From an uncultured Clostridium sp. (lineage in GTDB: Bacteria > Bacillota > Clostridia > TANB77 > CAG-508), in assembly GCA_905213875.1 (NCBI GenBank), contig CAJMJN010000008.1, forward strand, positions 1-49,541: DNA of 49,541 bases, read 5' to 3'. Below, piece by piece: positions 1 to 7,998 of this stretch (position 1 is the stretch's first letter; each line of letters starts with the position of its first letter). The notes below the pieces were generated by a model that saw nothing but the letters and a program-made list of their open reading frames with translations, was not told the origin of the DNA and did not search any database. The position numbers were made by a program, and so were the translations under genes.

Positions 1-1
1 A

Positions 2-160
2 AATACATTTAAAATAAAATCATGTATAATTATAATGATATTTATTATATGTATGTTTGTAGAAAATGGGTATATGAAAAATATACAAAATGGAATTTTA
101 GATGTATATAAATCAAATAAAATAAATGAAATATCAAATGAGAGTGAAAATGTAAAATAA
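2..160 (+). CDS. C-terminal end of an upstream gene (partial) or a small membrane peptide
   Basis: One frame is open from the window edge to a TAA at 158-160. It encodes about 52 residues with a short hydrophobic stretch (residues about 8-20, rich in I, M, F and C) and a polar tail ending ESENVK. No Shine-Dalgarno precedes the internal ATG codons, so I read it as the tail of a gene that begins outside the window. The family is not recognisable. The frame closes 22 bases before miaA, which fits a shared transcript. Confidence 0.35.
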   Translation, partial: NTFKIKSCIIIMIFIICMFVENGYMKNIQNGILDVYKSNKINEISNESENVK

Positions 161-182
161 CATAAAGAAATGAGGCTAGCAA

Positions 183-1103
183 ATGGAAAAGAAAAAAGTA
201 ATTGTAATATGTGGTCCAACAGCATCAGGTAAAACAGCATTATCTATACAATTAGCTAAAAAAATAGATGGAGAAATTGTTTCATGCGATTCTATGCAAA
301 TATATAAGGAAATGAATATAGGAACTGCAAAACCAACTTTAGAAGAAATGCAAGGAATAAAACATTATATGATAGACACTATATCACCTGAGCAAAGATA
401 TAGTGTTGCAGATTATAAAAAAGATGCAAAAAAAGCTATAAGAGAGATTATAGAAAAAGGGAAAGTTCCAATTGTAGTTGGTGGAACAGGATTATATGTA
501 GATAGTTTAATATATGAAATTGAGTATCCAAATATTGAATTTGACGAAAATTATAGAAAACAATTAGAAAAACAGGCAGAAGAAAAAGGCCTAGAAGATT
601 TATATAAGGAAGCTGAAAAAATAGATCCAGAGGCAATGAAAAAAATAAGTGCAAATGATAAAAAAAGAATAATTAGAGTTTTAGAAATTTATCATGCTAC
701 AGGATATAACAAAACAGAACAAGAAAGAAAATCAAGAGAAAAAGAGCCAGAATTTGATTATCTTGTATATGGTTTAAATATGCCAAGAGAAAAATTATAT
801 GAAAGAATAAATTTAAGAGTTGACTTGATGATAGAACAAGGATTAATAGAAGAAGTTGAAAATATATATAATAAATATAAGAAATTCCCAACAGCAATGC
901 AGGGATTAGGTTATAAAGAAGTAGTAGAATATTTAAATGGAGATTTAACCAAAGAAGAAATGATAGAAAAAATAAAACAAGAAACAAGAAGATATGCAAA
1001 AAGACAAATGACATGGTTTAAAAAGAATAAACAAACAATTTGGTTAGATACAGAAAATACAGTACAAAATAATCTACAAATTATTTTGGAGGGTTTAAAT
1101 TGA
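183..1103 (+). CDS. miaA: tRNA dimethylallyltransferase MiaA
   Basis: MiaA transfers the dimethylallyl group of DMAPP to N6 of A37 in tRNAs that read UNN codons; it is cytosolic. The 306 residues match the usual length of about 300-315. The P-loop GPTASGKT is at residues 11-18, followed by the substrate motif SCDSMQIYKEMNIGTAKPT, then GGTGLY near 100 and the C-terminal QGLGYKEV block. The ATG at 183 has a GAGG about 8 bases upstream. The stop TGA overlaps the TTG start of the next gene, so the two are translationally coupled. Confidence 0.95.
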   Translation: MEKKKVIVICGPTASGKTALSIQLAKKIDGEIVSCDSMQIYKEMNIGTAKPTLEEMQGIKHYMIDTISPEQRYSVADYKKDAKKAIREIIEKGKVPIVVGGTGLYVDSLIYEIEYPNIEFDENYRKQLEKQAEEKGLEDLYKEAEKIDPEAMKKISANDKKRIIRVLEIYHATGYNKTEQERKSREKEPEFDYLVYGLNMPREKLYERINLRVDLMIEQGLIEEVENIYNKYKKFPTAMQGLGYKEVVEYLNGDLTKEEMIEKIKQETRRYAKRQMTWFKKNKQTIWLDTENTVQNNLQIILEGLN

Positions 1104-2356
1104 ATAAACAAACAGAAGGTAAAAAAGTAAAGAACAAAAAGAAAGTGTTAGTTATATATATTGCTGGTGTTATGTTACTTATATATTTGTTTTACATTAT
1201 TTATTTATTAATAAAACAGCCAACAAATGTATTTACAGTGGAAAATGGAAAATTATATAAAGAAGAGACAGATATAGGATATGTAATTAGAAATGAGAAA
1301 GTTGTAAAAGGCGAAAATTATAAAAATGGAATGGAACAAATAATAGGAGAAGGTTCAAGGGCAGCGGTAAATGAAAATATATTTAGATACTATAGCACAA
1401 ATGAAGAAAACTTAAAACAAAAAATAGCTGATTTAGATGTTAAAATACAAGACGCAATGTCGCAAGAAGAAGGTGTTTTTACATCAGATGCCAAAATTTT
1501 GGAAAATCAGATAGATGATAAAATACAAGATATAAATAAAGTAAATGATATTTCAAAATTGACAGAATATAAAAAAGAAATAGAAAGTCTAGTTAGTAAA
1601 AAGGCTAAAATAGCAGGTGAGGCAAGTCCACAAGGTTCATATTTAAGAAAATTAATTGAAGAAAGAAAAAAATATGAAACAGAACTTAATTCAGGAGCAG
1701 AATATGTTAAAGCTCCGATGAGTGGAATTGTATCATATAGGGTAGATGGACTAGAAGAAACATTAACGCCAGACAATTTTAGCTCATTAAATAAAGAATA
1801 TCTTGAGAGCTTAAATTTAAATACAGGAAAAATTGTAGCATCTAATGAAGAATGTGGAAAAGTAATAGATAACTTCGAATGTTACATAGCAACAATAAGT
1901 TCGTCAGAAGAAGCTCAAAATGCTAAAGTAGGAGATAGTGTTAAAGTAAGACTTTCAAATAATGCTGAAATTTTAGCAGAAATAACGAACTTAATAAAGG
2001 ATGAAAATAATGAAGTTGTAATAATTTTAAAAGTGCAAAAACAAATTGAAGAACTAATAAATTATAGAAAAATAACTTTTGATTTAATTTGGTGGAGCGC
2101 ATCTGGATTAAAAGTACCAAACCAAGCCATAGTACAAGAAAATGATTTAAATTATGTAATAAGAAATAGGGCAGGATATTTAAGCAAAATATTAGTAAAA
2201 GTAAAAAGACAAGGAGACAAATATTCAATAGTAGATTCTTATACAAGTGAAGAATTGAAAAAATTAGGACTATCTAATTCAGAGATATCAACATATAAGA
2301 AAATTTCGATATATGACGAAATTTTAGTAAATCCAGATTTAAGCAAAGTAAAATAA
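1100..2356 (+). CDS. HlyD-like membrane-anchored adaptor protein, upstream of sepF
   Basis: 418 residues. A basic N-terminus is followed by one membrane segment (about 18-39). The outside part has a coiled-coil stretch (about 100-195) flanked by lipoyl/barrel-like halves, including the stretch VKAPMSGIVSYRVDGLEE typical of HlyD/biotinyl-lipoyl adaptors. The start is TTG at 1100, chosen because GGAGGG lies at 1088-1093 and TTG overlaps the miaA TGA as TTGA. HlyD-like proteins next to sepF are common in Clostridia, but no exporter partner is present here, so a role in the division envelope is only an inference from context. Confidence 0.75.
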   Translation: MNKQTEGKKVKNKKKVLVIYIAGVMLLIYLFYIIYLLIKQPTNVFTVENGKLYKEETDIGYVIRNEKVVKGENYKNGMEQIIGEGSRAAVNENIFRYYSTNEENLKQKIADLDVKIQDAMSQEEGVFTSDAKILENQIDDKIQDINKVNDISKLTEYKKEIESLVSKKAKIAGEASPQGSYLRKLIEERKKYETELNSGAEYVKAPMSGIVSYRVDGLEETLTPDNFSSLNKEYLESLNLNTGKIVASNEECGKVIDNFECYIATISSSEEAQNAKVGDSVKVRLSNNAEILAEITNLIKDENNEVVIILKVQKQIEELINYRKITFDLIWWSASGLKVPNQAIVQENDLNYVIRNRAGYLSKILVKVKRQGDKYSIVDSYTSEELKKLGLSNSEISTYKKISIYDEILVNPDLSKVK

Positions 2357-2410
2357 ATATTACAAAAATATTACAGAAATATTAAAATATAAAAACATTA
2401 TAAAAAAATA

Positions 2411-2439
2411 TTGACAATATGACAAAAAAAGTAGATACT
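2411..2439 (+). promoter_or_regulatory. Sigma-A type promoter for sepF-divIVA
   Basis: TTGACA at 2411-2416, 17-base spacer, GATACT at 2434-2439 (4 of 6 bases match TATAAT). It lies in the only gap between the HlyD-like gene and sepF. Confidence 0.55.
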
Positions 2440-2482
2440 TAAAAAGTAAATAACGAAGGAAAGTATTTTAGGAGGTTTTTTT

Positions 2483-2983
2483 ATGTCAGGAGCATTAATG
2501 AATAAAGTGTGGGATTTGTTTGGAATGGATACAGCTGACCAAGATACATATGAAGATGAAGATGTATATGGATACGAAAACGAAGATGAAGAAGAAGGAT
2601 ATCAAGAAGATAACAAAAAACAATTCTTTGGCGGAAGAAAAAATAATAATAAAGTTGTAGCTATGCCACAATCACAAACAAATGCAATAAAAATGGTTAT
2701 ATCTCAACCAACAACTTTTGAACAATCAGATGAAATTTGTTCATTCTTAAAAGAAAAGAAATCTGTAATAATTAATTTAGAATATGTTAACAAAGATGTA
2801 GCAAGAAGAATCGTTGACTTTGTTAGTGGTGGAGTTTATGCATTAGATGGATATATTCAAAAAGTATCAAATTCTATCTTTTTAGCAGCACCATCAAATT
2901 ATGAAATTACAAATGAAATGGCAAGAGAAGAAATGAAAAATAAACTTTCAGTTTCTTGGTTAAAAAATAACGGAGTTAACTAA
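2483..2983 (+). CDS. sepF: Cell division protein SepF
   Basis: SepF crosslinks FtsZ filaments at the membrane in Gram-positive bacteria. The 166-residue protein has the expected plan: a short N-terminal amphipathic segment (MNKVWDLFGMD), an acidic linker (about 20-50), then the conserved SepF core from about residue 70, seen as ISQPTTFEQSDEICSFLKEK, VIINLEYVNKDVARRIVDF and the GGVYALDG turn. The ATG at 2483 is preceded by AGGAGG with about 7 bases spacing. divIVA follows 24 bases later, giving a two-gene division operon. Confidence 0.95.
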   Translation: MSGALMNKVWDLFGMDTADQDTYEDEDVYGYENEDEEEGYQEDNKKQFFGGRKNNNKVVAMPQSQTNAIKMVISQPTTFEQSDEICSFLKEKKSVIINLEYVNKDVARRIVDFVSGGVYALDGYIQKVSNSIFLAAPSNYEITNEMAREEMKNKLSVSWLKNNGVN

Positions 2984-3007
2984 TAGTATCCACAAGGGGG
3001 AAATACA

Positions 3008-3466
3008 ATGATTACACCATTAGATATAGAAAATAAAAAATTTGCAAAACAAATGATGAATGGATATAGTGTAGAAGAAGTAGATGATTTCTTAGATGAT
3101 TTAACAGAAGATTACACAAAAAACTATAAAGAAGTATCAGAATTAAGAAATAAAGTAGAAGAATTAAATAATAGTTTAGAACATTATAAAAGTATAGAAT
3201 CTACTTTACAAAACACATTAGTTATGGCACAAACTACAGCAGAAGATATAAAAAATGTAGCTCAAAAACAAGCTGACCAAATTGTAAGTGAAGCTAAAGG
3301 TACAGCTCAAAAAAGAGTAGATGCTCTAGACAACGAAATAATTGCAAAAACAAAAGAATTAGAAGATGTAAAAAAACAATTTGATATATATAAAGCAAAA
3401 ATGGAATCTTTATTAATATCACAATTAGAATTATTAAAAGATGTAAATAAAGACGAAAATGTATAA
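3008..3466 (+). CDS. divIVA: DivIVA domain protein
   Basis: DivIVA is a curvature-sensing coiled-coil protein that marks septa and poles. The 152 residues start with the membrane-binding DivIVA core (MITPLDIENKKFAKQMMNGY, then SVEEVDDFLDDLTEDY), followed by a long heptad-rich coil to about residue 140. The start ATG has AAGGGGGAA upstream. It is the second gene behind the sepF promoter and ends just before an intrinsic terminator. Confidence 0.93.
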   Translation: MITPLDIENKKFAKQMMNGYSVEEVDDFLDDLTEDYTKNYKEVSELRNKVEELNNSLEHYKSIESTLQNTLVMAQTTAEDIKNVAQKQADQIVSEAKGTAQKRVDALDNEIIAKTKELEDVKKQFDIYKAKMESLLISQLELLKDVNKDENV

Positions 3467-3474
3467 TAACTTAC

Positions 3475-3503
3475 AAAAGACTACTTTTAAAGTGGTCTTT
3501 TTC
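3475..3503 (+). terminator. Intrinsic terminator of sepF-divIVA
   Basis: Stem AAAAGACTACTTT / AAAGTGGTCTTTT (one G-U pair) followed by a T run, 9 bases after the divIVA stop. Confidence 0.85.
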
Positions 3504-3602
3504 TATTGAAATGAATATAAAAGTATGATAAAATATTTGTCCAGAAACAAGTTTAAATGTAACTAATAACCTGATTTTAATTAAAAAGGGGAGCAAAAAT
3601 GA

Positions 3603-4082
3603 ATGAGAGAAACAGAAAATACAACAAGTTCAAAAATATCTTTTGTTAGTGCAATTATTATGGGAATTGCTATAGCTGTTGTTGCATATATTGCTATATC
3701 AGCAAGTGGATTTTATAATTCGTTTTCAAAAAGCGAAATAAGCAAAATACAAAATGCTATAACTCATGAACAAAGATATGGCAAATTAGAAGATTCTGAT
3801 TGGGAAAAGCTTACCAATTTAGAAATAAGTAAACAAACAGAAGAAAATGGTAATATTATAATTAGAAATGATAGGAAAGGAATATTGATATTTGAAAAAG
3901 ATACAATATATCCAGTCGAATCTAAATTAAAATTCTGGGAAAGAATAAAAGTAAATTGGCCATTGATAATTGCTCTGATTGTTGGAATAGAAATATTTAT
4001 AACTATTATATATATAATAGGATATTATGACGACTATTATTCAGATGACTATTATGGATATGATGACGATGATGAATCGTAA
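3603..4082 (+). CDS. Membrane protein with acidic Asp/Tyr-rich tail, unknown function
   Basis: 159 residues, no family recognised. Two hydrophobic segments (about 13-37 and 117-140) flank a soluble loop of about 80 residues. The C-terminal 18 residues are almost only D, Y, S and G (YYDDYYSDDYYGYDDDDES). If both segments span the membrane, loop and tail lie on opposite sides. AAGGGGAG at 3586-3593 serves the ATG at 3603. A competing ATG at 3599 in another frame gives only about 16 codons. The gene stands alone between a terminator and a hairpin. Confidence 0.75.
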   Translation: MRETENTTSSKISFVSAIIMGIAIAVVAYIAISASGFYNSFSKSEISKIQNAITHEQRYGKLEDSDWEKLTNLEISKQTEENGNIIIRNDRKGILIFEKDTIYPVESKLKFWERIKVNWPLIIALIVGIEIFITIIYIIGYYDDYYSDDYYGYDDDDES

Positions 4083-4118
4083 ATTATAAAAAATAAAATT
4101 AAACTTGTTTCTCTTTGT

Positions 4119-4150
4119 TAAGCATCAAATAATGTATTATTTGGTGCTTA
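4119..4150. repeat. Hairpin after the acidic-tail membrane protein gene
   Basis: About 14-bp stem, TAAGCATCAAATAA / TTATTTGGTGCTTA with one G-U pair and a tight loop. No T run follows, so it may be a weak terminator or an mRNA 3' end stabiliser. Confidence 0.55.
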
Positions 4151-4214
4151 ATGTCAATAAAAAGGAAAGATATTACAGAACTGTTAAATGTATGTTACAA
4201 TTCTATTAATACTA

Positions 4215-4243
4215 TTGACCAATATTTGAAAAAAGAATAAAAT
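4215..4243 (+). promoter_or_regulatory. Promoter for rsmD
   Basis: TTGACC at 4215-4220, 17-base spacer, TAAAAT at 4238-4243, 24 bases before the rsmD start codon. Confidence 0.55.
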
Positions 4244-4266
4244 AGTAATATCATAAGAGGGAAAAT

Positions 4267-4815
4267 ATGAGAATTATAAGTGGAAAATCAAGAGGGACAA
4301 AGCTACACTCATTAGAAGGAGATACAACAAGACCTACATTAGATAGAGTAAAAGAATCCCTATTTAATATAATACAAAATGAAATACAAGAAAGCTTTTT
4401 TTTAGATTTATTTTCAGGAAGTGGAGCTATAGGATTAGAAGCAGCAAGTAGAGGTGCAAAAGAAGTAATACTCTGTGAAAAAAATAAATCTGCAATTGAA
4501 ATAATAAAAAAAAATATAGAAAAAACACATTTAAATAATATAGTAACATTATATGAAATGTCATTTGAAAAAGTATTAGATAAAATACAAAATAAAATAG
4601 ATATAGTTTATATAGACCCACCTTATAAAACAGATTTTGTATATGAATCAGTAAAAAAAATAATAGAAAAAGATTTGTTAAGCAAAGATGGAACTATAAT
4701 TATTGAAACAGATGAAGAAAAAAGAATAACAAAACAAATAGAAAATTTGAATATAAAGATAGAAAACCAAAGGAGATATGGTCGTGTGCATCTTATTTTT
4801 ATAAAAATAAGATAG
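4267..4815 (+). CDS. rsmD: 16S rRNA (guanine966-N2)-methyltransferase RsmD
   Basis: RsmD methylates N2 of G966 in 16S rRNA using SAM. The 182-residue protein begins with the conserved MRIISGKSRG, has the SAM-binding motif DLFSGSGAIGLEAASRGA (about 43-60), an acidic ribose contact (CEKN) and the catalytic IDPPY motif near residue 117. Length is normal for the family. Start ATG after AAGAGGG. In many Firmicutes coaD follows rsmD; here a coiled-coil protein takes that place 18 bases downstream. Confidence 0.93.
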   Translation: MRIISGKSRGTKLHSLEGDTTRPTLDRVKESLFNIIQNEIQESFFLDLFSGSGAIGLEAASRGAKEVILCEKNKSAIEIIKKNIEKTHLNNIVTLYEMSFEKVLDKIQNKIDIVYIDPPYKTDFVYESVKKIIEKDLLSKDGTIIIETDEEKRITKQIENLNIKIENQRRYGRVHLIFIKIR

Positions 4816-4833
4816 TAAGAAAGGGGCAAAACC

Positions 4834-5337
4834 ATGGAAATATTTACATTATTAGAAACTTTAGAAGATATATTAGAAAATAGTAGAAATCTACCATTTA
4901 CAACAAAAGGAATAGTTGACAAAGATGATATGTTAGATTTAATAAAAGAAATTAGAATAAAACTTCCAGATGAATTAAAACAAGCAAAATGGGTAAAAGA
5001 AGAAAGACAACGTATATTGGTAGAAGCCCAAAAAGAAGCAGATGGAATTGTAAAAGAAGCAGAAAATAGAATAATATCAATGATAGATGAACATGAAATT
5101 ACAAGAAAAGCATATGATCAAAAAGCTGAAATAATAGAAACAGCAAACGAAATGTCAAGAGAAATTTCTAAAGGAACTAAAGAATATGCTGATAGTCTTC
5201 TTGAAAATACAGAAAATGTATTAAATGAGACTTTAAATAAACTTGGAACAAATATTTCAGAAGCATTAAATTTAATGCAAATTTCTTTAGAAGACACAAT
5301 AAAAACAATTGAAAATAGTAGAAAAGAATTAAAATAA
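4834..5337 (+). CDS. Coiled-coil protein resembling ATP-synthase b/E-type stalk subunits, unknown role
   Basis: 167 residues, soluble, no signal peptide. An N-terminal block (about 1-55) is followed by a long alpha-helical coil with alternating basic and acidic residues (for example VEAQKEADGIVKEAENRIIS), like the b/E stalk subunits of rotary ATPases and the DivIVA family. Clostridial genomes often have such an ATPase-like protein after rsmD; its function is not known to me. The start has AAGGGG upstream, and the gene is co-directional with rsmD with an 18-base gap. Confidence 0.7.
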   Translation: MEIFTLLETLEDILENSRNLPFTTKGIVDKDDMLDLIKEIRIKLPDELKQAKWVKEERQRILVEAQKEADGIVKEAENRIISMIDEHEITRKAYDQKAEIIETANEMSREISKGTKEYADSLLENTENVLNETLNKLGTNISEALNLMQISLEDTIKTIENSRKELK

Positions 5338-5345
5338 AAAATAAC

Positions 5346-5399
5346 AAAAGTCAGAGGCCAGAAGTCAAAAAAACAAAAGACTTTTGAAATCTGACTTTT
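5346..5399. repeat. Nested hairpin upstream of ftsK
   Basis: Outer arms AAAAGTCAGA / TCTGACTTTT (10 bp), with an inner AAGTC / GACTT pair and a purine-rich segment. It sits between the coiled-coil gene and ftsK, and the ftsK ribosome binding site (AAGGGATGG) lies after it. It may be a terminator for the rsmD unit or a small palindromic element. Confidence 0.5.
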
Positions 5400-5421
5400 A
5401 AAATTAAGGGATGGTAAAATA

Positions 5422-7860
5422 ATGGCAAAGAAAAAAAGAAGATATAAGAAGAAAAAAACAACGTCAAAATTAGATATAGCAGTAGTTACACTAATATTAC
5501 TTAGTGTTCTTTTAGGCGTTTTAATATATACCAAATCAGGAATAATAGGAGTAGAATTAAATCAAATATTTGGTGGAATTTTAGGAATAATGCAATATGT
5601 ATTACCTATTGGAACTTTTGCAATAGCGATAAAATTAGCATCAGAAGATAGTGAAGAAATAACCTCAAAATTAATACAATATGGAGTTGCAATAGTAAGT
5701 TTAGCAATAGTGTTTAGTGTATTCCAAATTTCAGCAGGAGAATTACAAGCAAATAAAGAAATAGGAGATATTGTTCAAGATGCATACAATTATGGAACAC
5801 AAAGCAAAGGCGGTGGAGCAGTAGGAGCAGTAGGAGCAGTAGCACTTGTAAAATTATTAGGAATAGTTGGAGCAATAATATTCTGTACAGGTATGGCAAT
5901 TATCTTATTAGTATTTACGTTTGGAATAAATCCATCAGAAATAATAAATAATATAATGGATAAAATAGAAGATAAACGAGAAGAAAGATTCGAAAGAAGA
6001 CAACAAATGGCAAAAGAACAAAGAGAACCAAAAGAAGAAGTAGAATCACCTGCACAAAGAAGAAAAAGGCAAAGAGAAGAAAGAAGAGCCCAAATTGAGT
6101 TTGCTAGAATGCAACAACAAGAAGAAAAAAATCCAATGGAAAACCAAATTAAAATTAATTTTGGTGGAAGAATTATAGATGGAGAAACAGAAAAGCCAGG
6201 ATTAAAAAAATATGACCATTCAAATGATGATATAGAACCTTTAACAAAGGAAACAAAAAGACAAGGAAAATTCAAAAAAGAAGTAATGGAACCAGATGTC
6301 TTAGAAAATAATTTGTTTAAAGATGTTGAAGAACAAAAAGAAGAAAAGAAAAAAGCAGTATTACAATTGGAACATGCACAAGTAGTTGAAGATGAACATT
6401 ATGAATATCCACCAGTAGAATTATTAAGCAAGCCATCTAAAAAAGCATTAAAAGGTGGAGCAAAGGCACTTACAGATACAGCAACAAAATTACAAAAAAC
6501 ATTATACAGTTTTGGCGTATCTGCAAAAGTTGAAAATGTATCAGTAGGACCAGCAATTACAAGATATGAACTAAAACCAGCAGAAGGTGTAAGAGTTAGT
6601 AAAATAGCTAATTTAGCAGATGATATAGCGTTAAATTTAGCAGCAGAAACAATTAGAATTGAAGCACCTATACCAGGAAAACAAGCAGTTGGAATAGAAG
6701 TACCAAATAAAGAAAAAGAAGTAGTACATTTTAGAGAAATATTGGATAGTGATGAATTTAAAGGCAACAAATCAAAATTAACAGTAGGACTTGGGAAAGA
6801 TGTAGCAGGAAATGTTCAATTAGCAGATATAGGAAAAATGCCACACGTATTAATTGCTGGTTCAACAGGATCTGGTAAAAGTGTATGCGTAAATACAATA
6901 ATAACAAGTATAATTTATAATGCGAAACCAAGTGAAGTAAAATTTGTAATGGTAGACCCTAAAGTAGTTGAACTATCTGTATATAATGGGATTCCACATC
7001 TATTAATTCCAGTAGTAACAGATCCAAGAAAAGCAGCAGGAGCATTAGCTTGGGCAGTGCAAGAAATGGATGATAGATACAATAAATTTGCAAGTAAAGG
7101 TGTTAGAGATTTAAAAGGATATAATAAAGCAATAGAGAAAGAAAATGAAGCAGGAAAATTACCTCAAATTGTAATTATTATAGACGAGTTAGCCGATTTA
7201 ATGATGGTTGCAAAAAATGATGTAGAAGATGCAATATGCCGTTTAGCACAAAAAGCAAGGGCAGCAGGAATGCATTTGGTAATTGCAACACAAAGACCAT
7301 CTGTTGATGTAATTACGGGATTAATTAAAGCAAATGTACCATCAAGAATAGCATTTGCAGTATCATCACAAGTAGACTCAAGAACAATCTTAGACAGTGT
7401 TGGAGCAGAAAAACTTTTAGGAAAAGGAGATATGTTATTCTTCCCATCAGGAGCTTCAAAACCATCAAGAATACAAGGCGCATTTGTCTCAGATGATGAA
7501 GTAGAAAAAATAGTAGATTTTATAAAATCAAATGGAACAGCAACATATAGTGAAGATATCTTAGAAAGTATAGAAAATAGTAACAAATCAGATAAAGAAT
7601 TAGCAACAGAACAAGCAGAAGATGATGACACAGATCCATTTTTAATGGATGCAATTCAAACAGTTGTAGAAACAGGACAAGCGTCAACATCATTTATTCA
7701 AAGAAGATTTAAAGTTGGTTATGCAAGAGCAGGGAGAATAATAGACCAAATGGAAGAAAGAGGAGTAATATCAGGATATCAAGGAAGCAAACCAAGAGAA
7801 GTATTAATGACATTAGAGAGATTAAATGAATTGAAGATGAGTACAAAAGAAGAAACTTAA
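5422..7860 (+). CDS. ftsK: DNA translocase FtsK/SpoIIIE
   Basis: Hexameric motor that pumps chromosomal DNA through the closing septum, and into the forespore in spore formers. 812 residues: basic start, about four membrane segments within residues 15-175, a charged Glu/Lys/Arg linker (about 185-320), then the motor. The Walker A motif GSTGSGKS is at residues 480-487, Walker B is IVIIIDELADL, and the arginine-rich QRPSVDVITGLIKANVPSRI segment follows. The C-terminal winged-helix gamma domain (STSFIQRRFKVGYARAGRI) binds KOPS-like sites. The stop is followed 11 bases later by a palindromic repeat. Given sigK nearby, the name spoIIIE is equally suitable. Confidence 0.95.
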   Translation: MAKKKRRYKKKKTTSKLDIAVVTLILLSVLLGVLIYTKSGIIGVELNQIFGGILGIMQYVLPIGTFAIAIKLASEDSEEITSKLIQYGVAIVSLAIVFSVFQISAGELQANKEIGDIVQDAYNYGTQSKGGGAVGAVGAVALVKLLGIVGAIIFCTGMAIILLVFTFGINPSEIINNIMDKIEDKREERFERRQQMAKEQREPKEEVESPAQRRKRQREERRAQIEFARMQQQEEKNPMENQIKINFGGRIIDGETEKPGLKKYDHSNDDIEPLTKETKRQGKFKKEVMEPDVLENNLFKDVEEQKEEKKKAVLQLEHAQVVEDEHYEYPPVELLSKPSKKALKGGAKALTDTATKLQKTLYSFGVSAKVENVSVGPAITRYELKPAEGVRVSKIANLADDIALNLAAETIRIEAPIPGKQAVGIEVPNKEKEVVHFREILDSDEFKGNKSKLTVGLGKDVAGNVQLADIGKMPHVLIAGSTGSGKSVCVNTIITSIIYNAKPSEVKFVMVDPKVVELSVYNGIPHLLIPVVTDPRKAAGALAWAVQEMDDRYNKFASKGVRDLKGYNKAIEKENEAGKLPQIVIIIDELADLMMVAKNDVEDAICRLAQKARAAGMHLVIATQRPSVDVITGLIKANVPSRIAFAVSSQVDSRTILDSVGAEKLLGKGDMLFFPSGASKPSRIQGAFVSDDEVEKIVDFIKSNGTATYSEDILESIENSNKSDKELATEQAEDDDTDPFLMDAIQTVVETGQASTSFIQRRFKVGYARAGRIIDQMEERGVISGYQGSKPREVLMTLERLNELKMSTKEET

Positions 7861-7871
7861 AATTTTGGGGC

Positions 7872-7980
7872 ATGATTTTGGGGACGGAGCAAAAAATCAT
7901 GCACCAGATTATTATAAGAAATTAATTATTTAATGGGAGTTGAATTTAGTCATGATTTTTTGCTCCGTCCCCAAAATCAT
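7872..7980. repeat. Palindromic repeat element, family 1, copy A
   Basis: 109 bp with perfect 30-bp inverted arms at 7872-7901 and 7951-7980. Each arm carries GGGGACGGAGCAAAAAATCA and is itself a partial palindrome (ATGATTTT near one end, AAAAATCAT at the other). The 49-base centre includes CCAGATTAT, also found in copy B at 17474-17594. The GC-rich GGGGACGG core stands out against the AT-rich background and resembles REP-type targets of Y1/RAYT transposases known from other genomes. No such transposase is in the window. Confidence 0.85.
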
Positions 7981-7998
7981 CAGGAAAGGAGAATAAAA

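Noticed and set aside
448..1111. Long antisense frames rich in Leu, Phe and Ser opposite miaA
   Set aside because: They are the usual mirror of Lys/Glu/Asn-rich AT-biased genes, have no ribosome binding site, and overlap a certain gene. The same applies to dozens of such frames across the window.
7933..7998. N-terminal extension of the hypothetical gene from ATG 7933
   Set aside because: Encoded by the palindromic repeat, no ribosome binding site; a proper one selects TTG at 7999.
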